NCBI GenBank assembly: GCA_033398695.1
Contig: CM065806.1
Span: forward strand, 45,347,001 to 45,411,000
DNA length: 64,000 nt
Reading direction: 5' to 3'
From: Orobanche coerulescens
Lineage: Eukaryota > Streptophyta > Magnoliopsida > Lamiales > Orobanchaceae
The notes beneath the pieces are model-generated. The model ran no database searches, had not been told where the DNA came from, and saw only the letters and a list, made by a program, of their open reading frames with translations. Made by a program: the position numbers and the translations under genes. Each line of letters begins with the position of its first letter. Position 1 is the stretch's first letter. Below are positions 24,179-37,600 of this stretch, one piece after another.

Positions 24179-25336
24179 TAAGTATCGGATACACTTGGGA
24201 AGTAGTTTAAACAACAAGTCAGATCGATTTTAAATCGAGTGCGTAGAGGAAGTCTCAGATACGATGAAGTTGTCTTGTGGATACTGAGAACTCGATGTGC
24301 AGTGTATACTTAATTAATCACAGTAATTAAAACAAGTAAGGCAGAAGGTAAATAACACAATATTTAAAGTGGTTCGAGGTAAACCCCTCTACGTCCACTG
24401 GTCCTCCACACAGGAGTAAAAAGTTTATTATAATTACTACATACACAACTACGTAATTATAACAAAACACAATCAATATATCGTTCACAGAGATTGATAT
24501 AAAGATCTTAGCTTCAACCGTTCACACAGATTGGTTTGAGCTAATGCTTTGACTTGCTTCTTCACACACAGTTCTAAAGCTTCGTCTTCTTCGATGCAAA
24601 TTCCTTCACACACAGTTCTGGAGTAGCAACGATTACTCAGTCCACACAGGGCTGATCTGTGTTTGTTCAAAGGATAGAACAGGATATGAACAACAGCTTT
24701 GACTTTAAGAGCTTCTAGCTGATGAAGTGTTGTTCAAGATGTTGAGCACTGTATATCTCTTAGATCTGAGTCGCAGTAAGCTTCTGTAGATATGTTTTGC
24801 TCTGATAATAACTTTGTTGCTTGATAATTTCGTAACTTGGTAACTGATCTTCAACGCCTTGATGAAATATATATAGTCTTCTAGAAAATATATCCGTTGA
24901 GATAAATCCGTTGAGCAAGATTCCGTTCCAACGGGATGAAAAGCATGATCCGGAATTTGCGGGATTTGAAGATCTGTTGACTGACAGTATTTAAATACTT
25001 TATCTTTGAGTATTTAAATACTTCTTCATCAACGGGACTTGACTTCTGAAGATTCCTTCTTTGTCCTGTTGAGAGCTGTATGGAAGATCACTGTATTGAC
25101 AATTCGAGACAGTTTCCATACTTGGTCTTTATAAGACTTCTTTGCTGTACTGAAAGGTTCCACTATATGCTGGATTCGAGACAGGTCTTCGATATAGGTT
25201 GACACTTCAACTTATCGATACAGTTTCCTTACTGTATTGAGGATTGGCATATATGTCAAAACCTGTTATCAACATAATTCGATACAGGGATTGATTATCC
25301 CGGTTGTTTCGATACAGGGTATTTATTATCCCAACA
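24179..25336 (-). repeat. Sirevirus 5' LTR
   Basis: Partner of 12985-14148. Starts TGTTGGCCACTAAG and ends TCCCAACA, with TSD TGAAC at 25337-25341. A minus-strand TATA motif lies near 24866-24880. Confidence 0.93.
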
Positions 25337-25454
25337 TGAACTCCCAAACTTGTGGATTAATTGTTTGACAACATGTCTCCTTGATCACCAAGCCTCCAGT
25401 CGTGGAAATGAGAAGATGGAAATGAAGAACGGGTGAAAATATGACTGCTCAGTC

Positions 25455-25463
25455 ATATTTATA
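25455..25463 (-). promoter_or_regulatory. TATA box of family L LTR-1
   Basis: The minus strand reads TATAAATAT, at the same place as in LTR-2 and LTR-3, flanked by a TGACTGCTCAGTCA palindrome on its downstream side. Confidence 0.6.
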
Positions 25464-25890
25464 TTGGCGCGGCCTAGCGTGCGCTAGCCTTCCGGACTAG
25501 CGTGCGCTATCGGCCAGTATCGGCACAGAACTCTCAGTCGGGGCCCGCACGGCCCGACACTGATGACCCAACCTGCCGACCAGGACATGCCTGCCCGACC
25601 CCGATAGCGGACGCTAGCGCGCGCTAGCCGACTTGTCCAGAACCCTCTGGACTAAACTGCTCGGCCAGGTAACGTGCGCTAGTCGGCCGACAGCGTGCGT
25701 TACACATGCCGGTTAGCGCGCGCCACGACCGACAGCAGCTTGCGCTACCTGCTGATCCTCCCCGAGTCCAGAACTCCAGGAACCTCTCTGCCCATCCCGA
25801 TAGCGTGCGTCGGCCGGCCGAATAACGTGCGCTATTCCTGCCGCGCTAGCGTGCGCAGCCTTCCAGCAGTAGCGTGCGCTACGCCGGTAC
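25464..25890 (-). promoter_or_regulatory. U3 palindrome array, TAGCGTGCGCTA type (LTR-1)
   Basis: More than ten GTGCGCTA/TAGCGTGCG/GCGCGCTA motifs lie just upstream (minus sense) of the TATA box in an otherwise A-rich LTR. The block is strikingly GC- and CpG-rich. The ORFs found here on both strands are compositional artefacts. Confidence 0.65.
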
Positions 25891-26512
25891 CTGCCGCGTC
25901 TGCCCGGCCATTGCCCAGCACTTCCGATAGTGCCTGCCGCAACTGTCCATCCAGTGCCCAGCACCTCCGATAGTGTCTGCCGCACTTGTCCGGCCAGTGC
26001 CCAGCCGCCATGACCCGACGATTCGACTTCCGAAAACGCACGGAACGAACATGACGAAATGCTCGCGGACAACATCATCGATCCGAAATGAAATACCATG
26101 CAATAATTAATCACACGCCACCAAATAAACACAAAAATCGATCAAGACAACAAATACGAATGCGGATACCCATAACTTTGGGTAAATTACAAAATGGCCC
26201 AAAACGCCCGAAAATCACGATACGTGATCGAATAACCAAACCGAAGTTCACAACACGTCTAACAAAATTAAACAGACTCACAGGAAACTCGAAACAACAG
26301 TTTCGAACGAGATTCGCAAGAATCGAACTCAAGTGCGGAAAAGTCGCTAAGAAGCACGGAACTCAACAAAACGACACCGAAATGAACTCGGATGTCAAAA
26401 AGTGTAGAATTAATCATTCTCGAAATGACGAAACGGTTCTAAACGAGTCGTAAAAATGGACTCTCGCCAAAAAAAGAAAATTACCGAAAAAATCGAAATT
26501 GCAGATATTACA

Positions 26513-26525
26513 TACTACCCTCCTT
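26513..26525 (-). other. Family L PPT (first internal region)
   Basis: The minus strand reads AAGGAGGGTAGTA, immediately before the 3' LTR start TGTAATATC. An identical motif lies at 32195-32207. Confidence 0.8.
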
Positions 26526-26929
26526 AAAAGGAGTTTCGTCCCAAAACTTAAAACAAGTAGGATGAAGCAATATCCCGCCAGGAAACACTCAAAGAGATAC
26601 ACAAGAACTGAAAACTCGCGCCCAACGGCGAAACGCTACAAGCAACGCAAAGAAACATACGGCGTGAAAACACGCTCCACGACGACCAACACAACGCCAC
26701 AGGTAGAGACATAATAAAACCAACAAGTGACAAGCGTCATCAAACAGATAATACAATCAAGTCAATTATCCGAACAATCACAAAACACAAGGCACCTATT
26801 ACAAGGAAACACGCACAGTCGAGAAAATAGAAAATAAACACAAAACGATCTACAAGAACAATCACAAACAATTCGGACTACTCCGAAATCCTCAAAAGGC
26901 ACATTAGGCATCTCCGTGTCCTTTCGGAG

Positions 26930-27025
26930 CGGAGACGCAACCTCGATCCCCAAAACTCTCAGCTACCGTCTCGCAATGCACGACTCGGTGACCCACCTGG
27001 CCACACTCGAAACAACAGACTAATG
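26930..27025 (-). pseudogene. Gag zinc-knuckle remnant, family L internal 1
   Basis: A minus-strand translation gives CCFECGQVGHRVVHCETV, a CX2CX4HX4C knuckle as in gypsy gag, followed by a short run to a TAA. The second internal copy (about 32635-32705) keeps it with one Val-to-Ala change. No capsid domain could be read upstream. It indicates descent from a gag-bearing element like family E. Confidence 0.6.
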
Positions 27026-28938
27026 GTGAACAACAATTCTTCGCGGTACGAGATCAGGCAACAACAGTCAAACAACCCCGATCGAACAACAACGATCGGA
27101 CCACAACGACCAAACAACAGTGATCAAATAACAATGATCGAACAACAACGGTCGAAAAATAACTCCGAAGTTCACACTTCAACTCAAGACATTAAAAGAG
27201 CTGGTAGAAACTGAAAGATATTACTTTCGAATAAGGTTCACAAGAATCGAACCGAACTCGTAAAAGTCACAATGATAAACAGATCGATCCGAAACAAGGT
27301 CACAACCTGTTCGAACGATCACAACCGAGATACCAAACAAGTTCAAAAAGTATCAACGAACACGAGCAAGTCGATAGAATTTAGAAGGAGAAAATGCAGA
27401 AGTCAAAAATAATACGGGTATTACATTCGACATCTTATAAAAGAAATATCGTCCCCACAACTCACAACAACGGAAGCAAAGTAACAACACAAAAAGCAAT
27501 AGACAGAAACATCTCCCATGGGCCTCTCAGAGCTGATCCTGATATCTGTGCTAAAGCGCGAACTCCGAAAGTCTCGGTAACCAATTCACAAAACTGAATT
27601 CTGTGTCCCTCGAGTCCACACTTGAAATGCGTTACTAATGAGAAGGACAATTTGCACGTAGATGCCCCAGCACAACACAATCGAAGCGCTTCGGCATACC
27701 GAAAATACAACTGCTAGGTATAATGGAATATAACATCGCAAAACAACATACCAGAGATGCCAATTACACACAACATATTAACGTAAGGTAGCCCACATAC
27801 GCAGAATCATAGCAACGACGGCATACATTTGGCGATTACAACGGCCCGAATGATAACCAACACATAGTCACAAAACATCATGAAACAATCATACATGTAC
27901 ACAAACGTACAAACCCAAGCTTTAACAGCTCGCACATGTGCGATAGCACGCAAATCACCACGAAATGACAACGTTAAAGATCAACATCACACCTCTCACC
28001 GAGGGCTAATACAACAATTGCGTGACGAACAACTCCGCGCTCACACCACCAAGTCAATCACAACTCGGGGTTAACACCCTAACGAAAGTGCGAACATTAT
28101 ACATACATTCCCGGACCGCAAACGGGAACAGTAGGTTTTAAAAACGAAAACCACCTTTAAAAAAAATGATTTTGGAAATACTAGTTGATCTTGAGTATCA
28201 CCTTTCAAAAAGTAGTGCAAACACTATTATCGAGACTTTGAAAACCATCTTGCGTTTGATAAAACGAGGACACTTTCCTTTTAGCGAAAAACTGTCAGAA
28301 ATATTCGACCCTTGGGTCTAAGAAAATGCATTTCCAAAATTGCTGGAATATCATAAAAAATATTTTGGTCCTCAAAGTAGAAGAATTTTGAAATAGACAG
28401 TTGCACTAGTAGGCGCCTCGAAAATACAATCCATTTAAAAGTATGTCTCGAATTTTATTTTCTAAGATACTCAAGGTTTTCAAAAATCCAATAGGCCAGA
28501 GTGCCCAAAACTCACACGTATCGATATTCACTTATATACATCATAATACACGCATCAACTCGCTCAAAATCAAGACAACACCTATCTTTTACCGGAAACG
28601 AACAGTCAAATATCATAGTCAGAAGGACATAAATAACGACAACACTCCCCATATAAACGAAACATGAGAGTCACATAAACGCATCACGAAACCAAGAATC
28701 TGCATAAAGATTCCGTCACTTAATACATAGTCATACCAGTAGCTCGCGTCAGACGAGGCATAAACATAAAGAAGGGAGACTTACGTCCACAGGTCGTACG
28801 AAGGTGATGATCGCCCCACGATACTAATCACGACCAACCAACTCAGATGACGCGTCGCGACACGACTCAGTCAGACAAAATCCGACGAGACAAAAACTTA
28901 ACATACACCACTAAACCCGACATCCTAGGTTTCCACAA

Positions 28939-28955
28939 CCTAAGCTCTGATACCA
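28939..28955 (-). other. Family L PBS (element copy 1)
   Basis: The minus strand reads TGGTATCAGAGCTTAGG, the plant initiator tRNA-Met site, four bases from the LTR-2 terminus. It fixes the element orientation as minus. Confidence 0.92.
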
Positions 28956-28959
28956 TTTA

Positions 28960-31900
28960 TGTAACACCCCCAATCTGCTCAGGGATATTACACGCCGTAG
29001 AACCTCTCCTCAAGGATCTACCAGGCTGGTAACAACATTTAACATCTCAACAATGCCTTTAAGGCTAAAATGACTCAGTAGACCGATTTGGTCTTTCAAT
29101 AAAATATAACATGCCCATGCAGGGGTCGAATACAACACACTCCCGTACAACGAGGAAAGAATACTGCATCGGAAATAAAATACAACTAAAACAATACAAA
29201 AACAAACGGGTCCTCATGTGATTAGTATCGATCATCCTTCATCATCCTTCATGCCGACCCTGTGTTACGCTCCCAAAACCTGAATGCAAATACAGACATC
29301 CACCCCCCGATTACTCGGGGGTTAGCAAAATTCTACTATTTTGCTAGTGCAAGTACAAAGTGCAAATACGAGCCATACAATTCAAGTTCCAAGAACAGTA
29401 ATAACCGGGAATCCTCAAAGATTCAAATACAACGAAACAAAATACTTCCCGAGGTAAGAGTTTGAGTAAAACTTTCCAAATCCGAAAGATCGCAAATAAC
29501 GAGAACGGTTTGTAAAATAGTTTAAAATGCCCTCGGGAGTTTTAATCGAAAACATTATAGGATTATCGAATCCTTATCTTTCCAAAATCAACAGGGGTCA
29601 CAGCCCAAAGGGTTTTTGTTTTCACAAATGAAACCAACAACAATTCACAGGGTTAAAAACCCACGTCATGTGTCCTCAACGTACATAAAATCAACACCAA
29701 CTCGTGAAGTTTTACTCTTGAATCTAGGGCTATACCATTGGACTCCCTCCGTGGCCCCGTCGAACCCTCCCGAGATGAGCAACATAACATACACGCCAAC
29801 TAGTGTAGTTTTACTCGTGAATCCAGGGCAATACCATTGGACTCCCTCCGTGGCCCCGTCGGACCCTCCCGAGGTGAGCAAAATACATTCACAAAACATA
29901 CACACCAACTCGTGAAGTTTTACTCGTGAATCCAGGGCTATACCATTGGACTCCCTCCGTGTCCCCGTCGAACCCTCCCGAGGTGAGCAAAATACATTCA
30001 CAAAACATACACACCAACTCGTGAATCCAGGGCTATACCATTGGATTCCCTCCGTGTCCGCGTCGGACCCTCCCGAGGTGAGCGAAATGCATTCACACAA
30101 TTAACATGACACACCAAGGATATCCAAGCAATTCACCCAAAGGCAACAAACACAAAGCACGACACAATTGTCGAATCACAACGTACCGAAATGAGATAAC
30201 ATATGTATCTATTTTATCGAAGCACAACAACACCGAGCGTATTCATAGAGTTCACCTAATCATTCACGAGACACAACATTCACAAAACACACGCGTTTTG
30301 AAAGAGAGCCTTTGATGAGACTAAACCAAATCTTTTGAAAGTTCATTTCAAACAACCAAACAAACACATTTAGACGATCACCGATCATTACATTCACAAA
30401 ACAAGAAATGTATTGACAAGGTACTTGCCTCGAATAACCACAAACGCGGAGAATTGGCCGAGGTAGAGTGGCACGAACCGACTACGAACCCGCCGACTCC
30501 ACCGAACGACAACTCGTGACAATAAACTATGAACAACAACAATAACAACGAAAATGAATTCCAAAGTACGACCCAAAGCCGCTGAATTCAAGGAACAAAC
30601 GGCGAAAGTTCAAGGGTTTCCCCTAAAACGGCCAAGAACACGAATCGACCCGACAAAAATATGAAAATGGAATTGCCAACCGAAATATGGATGTTCAATC
30701 CATATGATATGTTTAACAACATCACTTAAAAACAATCGGTTCATAAAAAACGGATGGAAAATGAAATCAAGAACCAATCCCCACAAAAAGTCAACTCGAA
30801 GGAAAATCAAGAAATATACCTTGATTCGGCGAAGAACAATGGATTAAATGATGTTAAATACATGAATAATACTAAGATTAATCATACCCATCATGGATTA
30901 ATCAACAATACTGAACGAATCGGACAAAAACTCAAAAACCCCAAAATTTCCCAAAGATAGGGTTCTAGGTAATCTAACCTTGATTCGTTGGGTCAAAGAA
31001 TGTTATAGGATGATTAATCAATGATATGAACTCCCAAACTTCGTGGATTAATTGCTTGACAACATGTCTCCTTGATCACCAAGCCTCCAGCCGTGGAAAT
31101 GAGAAGATGGGAATGAAGAACGGGTGAAAATATGACTGCTCAGTCATATTTATACTGGCGCGGCCTAGCGTGCGCTAGCCTTCCGGACTAGCGTGCGCTA
31201 TCGGCCAGTATCGGCCCAGAACTCTCGGTCGGGGCCCGCACGGCCCGGCACTGATGACCCAACCTGCCGACCAGGACATGCCTGCCCGACCCCGATAGCG
31301 TGCGCTGCGCGGACGCTAGCGCGCGCTTTCCGACCTGTCCAGAACCCTTTGGACTAAACTGCTCGGCCAGGTAACGTGCGCTAGTCGGCCGACAGCGTGC
31401 GCTACACATGCCGGTTAGCGCACGCCACGATCGACAGCAGCGTGCGCTACCTGCAGATCCTCCCCGAGTCCAGAACTCCAGGAACCTCTCTGCCCAGCCC
31501 GAAAGCATGAGTTGGTCGGCCGAATAACGTGTGCTATTCCTGTCGCGCTAGCGTGCGCAGCCTTCCGGCAGTATCGTGCGCTACGCCGGTCGCCCCGCCA
31601 TCGACCGGCCGCCAGCGATGCACTGCGCCAGAATCGGCGATGCCAGCACCTCCGACATTACTGCCGCTGTCGCCGACTGTGCCCCAACCGCCATGACCCG
31701 ACGATTCGACTTCCGAAAACGCACGGAACGAACACGACGAAATATTCGCGGACAACATCAACGATCCGAAATGAAATACCATGCAGTAATTAATCACACG
31801 CGACCAAATAAACACAAAAATCGATCAAGACAACAAATATGAATGCGGATACCCACAACTTTGGGTAAATTACAAAATGGCCCAAAACGCCCGAAAATCA

Positions 31901-32194
31901 CGATACGTGATCGAATAACCAAACCGAAGTTCACAACACGTCTAACAAAATTAAACAGACTCACATGAAACTCAAAACAGCAGTTTCGAACGAGATTCGC
32001 AAGAATCGAACTCAAGTGCGGAAAAGTCGCTAAGAAGCACGGAACTCAACAAAACGACACCGAAACGAACTCGGATGTCAAAAAGTGTAGAATTAATCAT
32101 TCTCGAAATGAGGAAACGGTTCTAAGCGAGTCGTCAAAACGGACTCTCACCAAAAAAGAAAATTACCGAAAAAATCGAAATTGCGGATATTACA
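28960..32194 (-). repeat. Family L LTR-2 (shared middle LTR)
   Basis: Begins TGTAACACCCC, ends GATATTACA, about 3.24 kb. It has a PBS on its left and a PPT on its right, so it serves as the 5' LTR of internal 1 and the 3' LTR of internal 2. The ~109-bp repeat has four units at about 29697-30090. A minus-strand TATAAATAT lies at 31146-31154, followed upstream by a GTGCGCTA array to about 31590. Confidence 0.92.
31155..31590 (-). promoter_or_regulatory. U3 palindrome array, TAGCGTGCGCTA type (LTR-2)
   Basis: Same array as in LTR-1 and LTR-3 with small differences in unit content. Both edges are sharp against A-rich flanks. Confidence 0.65.
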
Positions 32195-34640
32195 TACTAC
32201 CCTCCTTAAAAGAAGTTTCGTCCCAAAACTTAAAACAAGTAGGATGAAGCAATATGCCGCCAGGAAACACTCAAAGAGATACACAAGAACTGAAAACTCG
32301 CGCCCAACGGCGAAACGCTACAAGCAACGCAAAGAAACATACGGCGTGAAAACGCGCTCCACGACGACCAACACAACGCCACAGGTAAAGACATAATAAA
32401 ATCAACAAGTGACAAGCGTCATCAAACAGATAATATAATCAAGTCAATTATCCGAACAATCACAAAACACAAGGCACCTATTACAAGGAAACACGCACAG
32501 TCGAGAAAACAGAAAATAAACACAAAACGATCTACAAGAACAATCACAAACAATTCGGACTACTCCGAAATCCTCAAAAGTCACATTAGGCATCTCCGTG
32601 TCCTTTCGGAGCGGAGACGCAACCTCGGTCCCCAAAACTCTCCGCTACCGTCTCGCAATGCACGGCTCGGTGACCCACCTGGCCACACTCGAAACAACAG
32701 ACTAACGGTGAACAACAATTCTTCGCGGTACGAGATCAGGCAACAACAGTCAAACAACCCCGATCGAACAACAACGATCGGACCACAATGACCAAACAAC
32801 AATGATCAAATAACAACGATCGAACAACAACGGTCGAAAAATAACTCCGAAGTTCACACTTCAACTCAAGACATTAAAAGAGCTGGTAGAAACTGAAAGA
32901 TGTTACTTTCGAATAAGGTTCACAAGAATCGAACCGAACTTGTAAAAGTCACAATGATAAACAGATCGATCCGAAACAAGGTCACAACCTATTCGAACGA
33001 TGACAACCGAGATACCAAACAAGTTCAAAAAGTATCAACGAACACGAGCAAGTCGATAGAATTTAGAAGGAGAAAATGCAGAAGTCAAAAATAATACGGG
33101 TATTACATTCGACATCTTATAAAAGAAATATCGTCCCCGCAACTCACAACAACGGAAGCAAGGTAACAACACAAAAAGCAACAGACAGAAAAATCTCCCA
33201 TGGGCCTCTCAGAGCCGATCCTGATATCTGTGCTAAAGCGCGAACTCCGAAAGTCTCGGTAACCAATTCACAAAACTGAATTCTGTGTCCCTCGAGTCCA
33301 CACTTGAAATGCGTTACTAATGAGAAGGACAATTTGCACGTACATGCCCCAGCACAACACAATCGAAGCGCTTCGGCATACCGAAAATACAACTGCTAGG
33401 TACAATGGAATATAACATCGCAAAACAACATACCAGAGATGCCAATTACACACAACATATTAACGTAAGGTAGCCCACATACGCAGAATCATAGCAACGA
33501 CGGCATACATTCGGCGATTACAACGGCCCGAATGATAACCAACACATAGTCACAAAACATCATGAAACAATCATACATGTACACAAACGTACAAACCCAA
33601 GCTTTAACAGCTCGCACATGTGCGATAGCACGCAAATCACCACGAAATGACAACGTTAAAGATCAACATCACACCTCTCACCGAGGGCTAATACAACAAT
33701 TACGTGGCGAACAACTCCGCGCTCACACCACCAAGTCAATCACAACTCGGGGTTAACACCCTAACGAAAGTGTGAACATTATACATACATTCCCGGACCG
33801 CAAACGGGAACGGTAGGTTTTAAAAATGAAAACCACCTTTAAAAAAAATGATTTTGGAAATACTAGTTGATCTTGAGTATCACCTTTCAAAAAGTAGTGC
33901 AAACACTATTATCGAGACTTTGAAAACCATCTTGCGTTTGATAAAACGAGGACACTTTCCTTTTAGCGAAAAACTTTCAGAAATATTCGACCCTTGGGTC
34001 TAAGAAAATGCATTTCCAAAATTGCTGGAATATCATAAAAAATATTTTGGTCCTCAAAGTAGAAGAATTTTGAAATAGACAGTTGCACTAGTAGGCGCCT
34101 CGAAAATACAATCCATTTAAAAGTATGTCTCGAATTTTATTTTCTAAGATACTCAAGGTTTTCAAAAATCCAATAGGCCAGAGTGCCCAAAACTCACACG
34201 TATCGATATTCACTTATATACATCATAATACACGCATCAACTCGCTCAAAATCAAGACAACACCTATCTTTTCTAGGAAGCGAGCACCAAATATCATAGT
34301 CAGAAGGACATAAATAACGACAACACTCCCCATATAAACGAAACATGAGAGTCACATAAACGCATCACGAAACCAAGAATCTGCATAAAGATTCCGTCAC
34401 TTAATACATAGTCATACCAGTAGCTCGCGTCAGACGAGGCATAAACATAAAGAAGGGAGACTTACGTCCACAGGTCGTACGAAGGTGATGATCGCCCCAC
34501 GATACTAATCACGACCAACCAACTCAGATGACGCGTCGCGACACGACTCAGTCAGACAAAATCCGACGAGACAAAAACTTAACATACACCACTAAACCCG
34601 ACATCCTAGGTTTCCACAACCTAAGCTCTGATACCATTTA
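32195..34640 (-). mobile_element. Family L internal region 2 (non-coding, gag remnant)
   Basis: Second copy of the 2.45-kb interior, with PPT at 32195-32207, zinc-knuckle remnant at about 32635-32705 and PBS at 34620-34636. Only scattered single-base differences from internal 1 are visible, so duplication of the unit is recent. Confidence 0.88.
34620..34636 (-). other. Family L PBS (element copy 2)
   Basis: Same tRNA-Met-type primer site as at 28939-28955, four bases from LTR-3. Confidence 0.92.
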
Positions 34641-37600
34641 TGTAACACCCCCAATCTGCTCAGGGATATTACACGCCGTAGAACCTCTCCTCAAGGATCT
34701 ACCAGGCTGGTAACAACATTTAACATCTCAACAATGCCTTTAAGGCTAAAATGACTCAGTAGACCGATTTGGTCTTTCAATAAAATATAACATGCCCATG
34801 CAGGGGTCGAATACAACACACTCCCGTACAACGAGGAAAGAATACTGCATCGGAAATAAAATACAACTAAAACAATACAAAAACAAACGGGTCCTCATGT
34901 GATTAGTATCGATCATCCTTCATCATCCTTCATGCCGACCCTGTGTTACGCTCCCAAAACCTGAATGCAAATACAGACATCCACCCCCCGATTACTCGGG
35001 GGTTAGCAAAATTCTACTATTTTGCTAGTGCAAGTACAAAGTGCAAATACGAGCCATACAATTCAAGTTCCAAGAACAGTAATAACCGGGAATCCTCAAA
35101 GATTCAAATACAACGAAACAAAATACTTCCCGAGGTAAGAGTTTGAGTAAAACTTTCCAAATCCGAAAGATCGCAAATAACGAGAACGGTTTGTAAAATA
35201 GTTTAAAATGCCCTCGGGATTTTTAATAGAAAACATTATAGGATTATCGAATCCTTATCTTTCCAAAATCAACAGGGGTCACAGCCCAAAGGGTTTTTGT
35301 TTTCACAAATGAAACCAACAACAATTCACAGGGTTAAAAACCCACGTCACGTGTCCTCGACGTACATAAAATCAACACCAACTCGTGAAGTTTTACTCGT
35401 GAATCTAGGGCTATACCATTGGACTCCCTCCGTGGCCCCGTCGAACCCTCCCGAGATGAGCAACATAACATACACGCCAACTAGTGTAGTTTTACTCGTG
35501 AATCAAGGGCTATACCATTGGACTCCCTCCGTGGCCCCGTCGGACCCTCCCGAGGTGAGCAAAATACATTCACAAAACATACACACCAACTCGTGAAGTT
35601 TTACTCGTGAATCCAGGGCTATACCATTGGACTCCCTCCGTGTGCCCATCGAACCCTCCCGAGGTGAGCAAAATACATTCACAAAACATACACACCAACT
35701 CGTGAATCCAGGGCTATACCATTGGATTCCCTCCGTGTCCCCGTCGGACCCTCCCGAGGTGAGCGAAATGCATTCACACAATTAACATGACACACCAAGG
35801 ATATCCAAGCAATTCACCCAAAGGCAGCAAACACAAAGCACGACACAATTGTCGAATCACAACGTACCGAAATGAGATAACATATGTATCTATTTTATCG
35901 AAGCACAACAACACCGAGCGTATTCATAGAGTTCACTTAATCATTCACGAGACACAACATTCACAAAACACACGCGTTTTGAAAGAGAGCCTTTGATGAG
36001 ACTAAACCAAATCTTTTGAAAGTTCATTTCAAACAACCAAACAAACACATTTAGACGATCACCGATCATTACATTCACAAAACAAGAAATGTATTGACAA
36101 GGTACTTGCCTCGAATAACCACAAACGCGGAGAATTGGCCGAGGTAGAGTGGCACGAACCGACTACGAACCCGCCGACTCCACCGAACGACAACCCGCGA
36201 CAATAAACTATGAACAACAACAATAACAACGAAAATGAATTCCAAAGTACGACCCAAAGCCGCTGAATTCAAGGAACAAACGGCGAAAGTTCAAGGGTTT
36301 CCCCTAAAACGGCCAAGAACACGAATCGACCCGAAAAAAATATGAAAATGGAATTCCCAACCGAAATATGGATGTTCAATCCATATGATATGTTTAACAA
36401 CATCACTTAACAACAATCGGTTCATCAAAAATGGATGGAAAACGAAATCAAGAACCAATCCCCCCAAAAAGTCAACTCGAAGGAAAATCAAGAAATATAC
36501 CTTGATTCGGCGAAGAACAATGGATTAAATGATGTTAAATACATTAATAATACTAAGATTAATCATACCCATCATAGATTAATCAACAATACGGAACGAA
36601 TCGGACAAAAACTCAAAAACCCCAAAATTTCCCAAAGATAGGGTTCTAGGAAATCTAACCTTGATTCGTTGGGTCAAAGAATGTTATAGGATGATTAATC
36701 AATGATATGAACTCCCAAACTTCGTGGATTAATTGCTTGACAACATGTCTCCTTGATCACCAAGCCTCCATCCGTGGAAATGAGAAGATGGAAATGAAGA
36801 ACGGGTGAAAATATGACTGCTCAGTCATATTTATACTGGCGCGGCCTAGCGTGCGCTAGCCTTCCGGACTAGCGGCGCTATCGGCCAGTATCGGCCCAGA
36901 ACTCTCGGTCGGGGCCCGCACGTCCCGGCACTGATGACCCAACCTGCCGACCAAGACATGCCTGCCCGACCCCGATAGCGTGCGCTGCGCGGACGCTAGC
37001 GCGTGCTAGCCAACCTGTCCAGAACCCTTTGGACTAAACTGCTTGGCCAGGTAACGTGCGCTAGTCGGCCGACAGCGTGCGCTACACATGCCGGTTAGCG
37101 CACGCCACGATCGACAGCAGCGTGCGCTACCTGCCGATCCTCCCCGAGTCCAGAACTCCAGGAACCTCTCTGCCCAGCCCGATAGCGTGAGTTGGCCGGC
37201 CGAATAACGTGTGCTATTCCTGCCGCGCTAGCGTGCGACCTTCCCGGCGATATCGTGCGCTCTGGCCAGTACTGCCGCGCTGCCGGCCATTGCCCAAGAC
37301 TTCCGGCGATTACTGCCGCCAGCTGTCGGCGATGCCAAGCACCTCCGTGAGCTGCGCGCACTGTCCGGCCGATTGCCAACCGCCATGACCCGACGATTCG
37401 ACTTCCGAAAACGCACGGAACGAACACGACGAAATGTTCGCGGACAACATCATCGATCCGAAATGAAATACCATGCAGTAATTAATCACACGCGACCAAA
37501 TAAACACAAAAATCGATCAAGACAACAAATACGAATGCGGATACCCACAACTTTAGGTAAATTATAAAATGGCCCAAAACGCCCGAAAATCACGATACGT

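Larger units (their letters stand above)
12985..25336 (-). mobile_element. Sirevirus-like Ty1/copia element, TSD TGAAC
   Basis: LTRs of about 1.16 kb (12985-14148 and 24179-25336) start TGTTGGCC and end TCCCAACA, flanked by TGAAC at 12980-12984 and 25337-25341. Minus-strand order is 5' LTR (24179-25336), PBS, gag, protease, integrase, RT, RNase H (to 18529), purine-tract motifs, two extra ORFs (17752-14733), PPT and 3' LTR. Pol order and the additional ORF region 3' of pol are features of Sireviruses. The 12.35-kb length is large for copia. Gag-pol carries one frameshift and four stops, so it is not autonomous now. It sits within family L LTR-1. Confidence 0.92.
10998..26512 (-). repeat. Family L LTR-1 (3' LTR of array), split by a Sirevirus
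   Basis: LTR sequence is 10998-12984 plus 25342-26512 (about 3.16 kb after removing the copia element and one TSD copy). It matches LTR-2 and LTR-3 closely but its left end reads TGTAACACTCC rather than TGTAACACCCC, and it has three rather than four units of the ~109-bp repeat. These differences suggest it is the most diverged of the three. Confidence 0.9.
26513..28959 (-). mobile_element. Family L internal region 1 (non-coding, gag remnant)
   Basis: About 2.45 kb between PPT and PBS, with no ORF longer than about 80 residues and no pol. It is near-identical to 32195-34640. The only protein signal is a CCHC knuckle (separate entry). A non-coding interior of this size is typical of LARD elements, which depend on another element for enzymes. 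Confidence 0.85.

Noticed and set aside
25695..26132. Several ORFs on both strands in GC-rich sequence (likewise 31188-31815 and 37095-37507)
   Set aside because: They overlap the CpG-rich U3 palindrome arrays and shift between copies; compositional, not coding.
28939..28955. tRNA gene hit
   Set aside because: It is only the tRNA-Met-complementary primer-binding site next to the LTR, with no cloverleaf around it.
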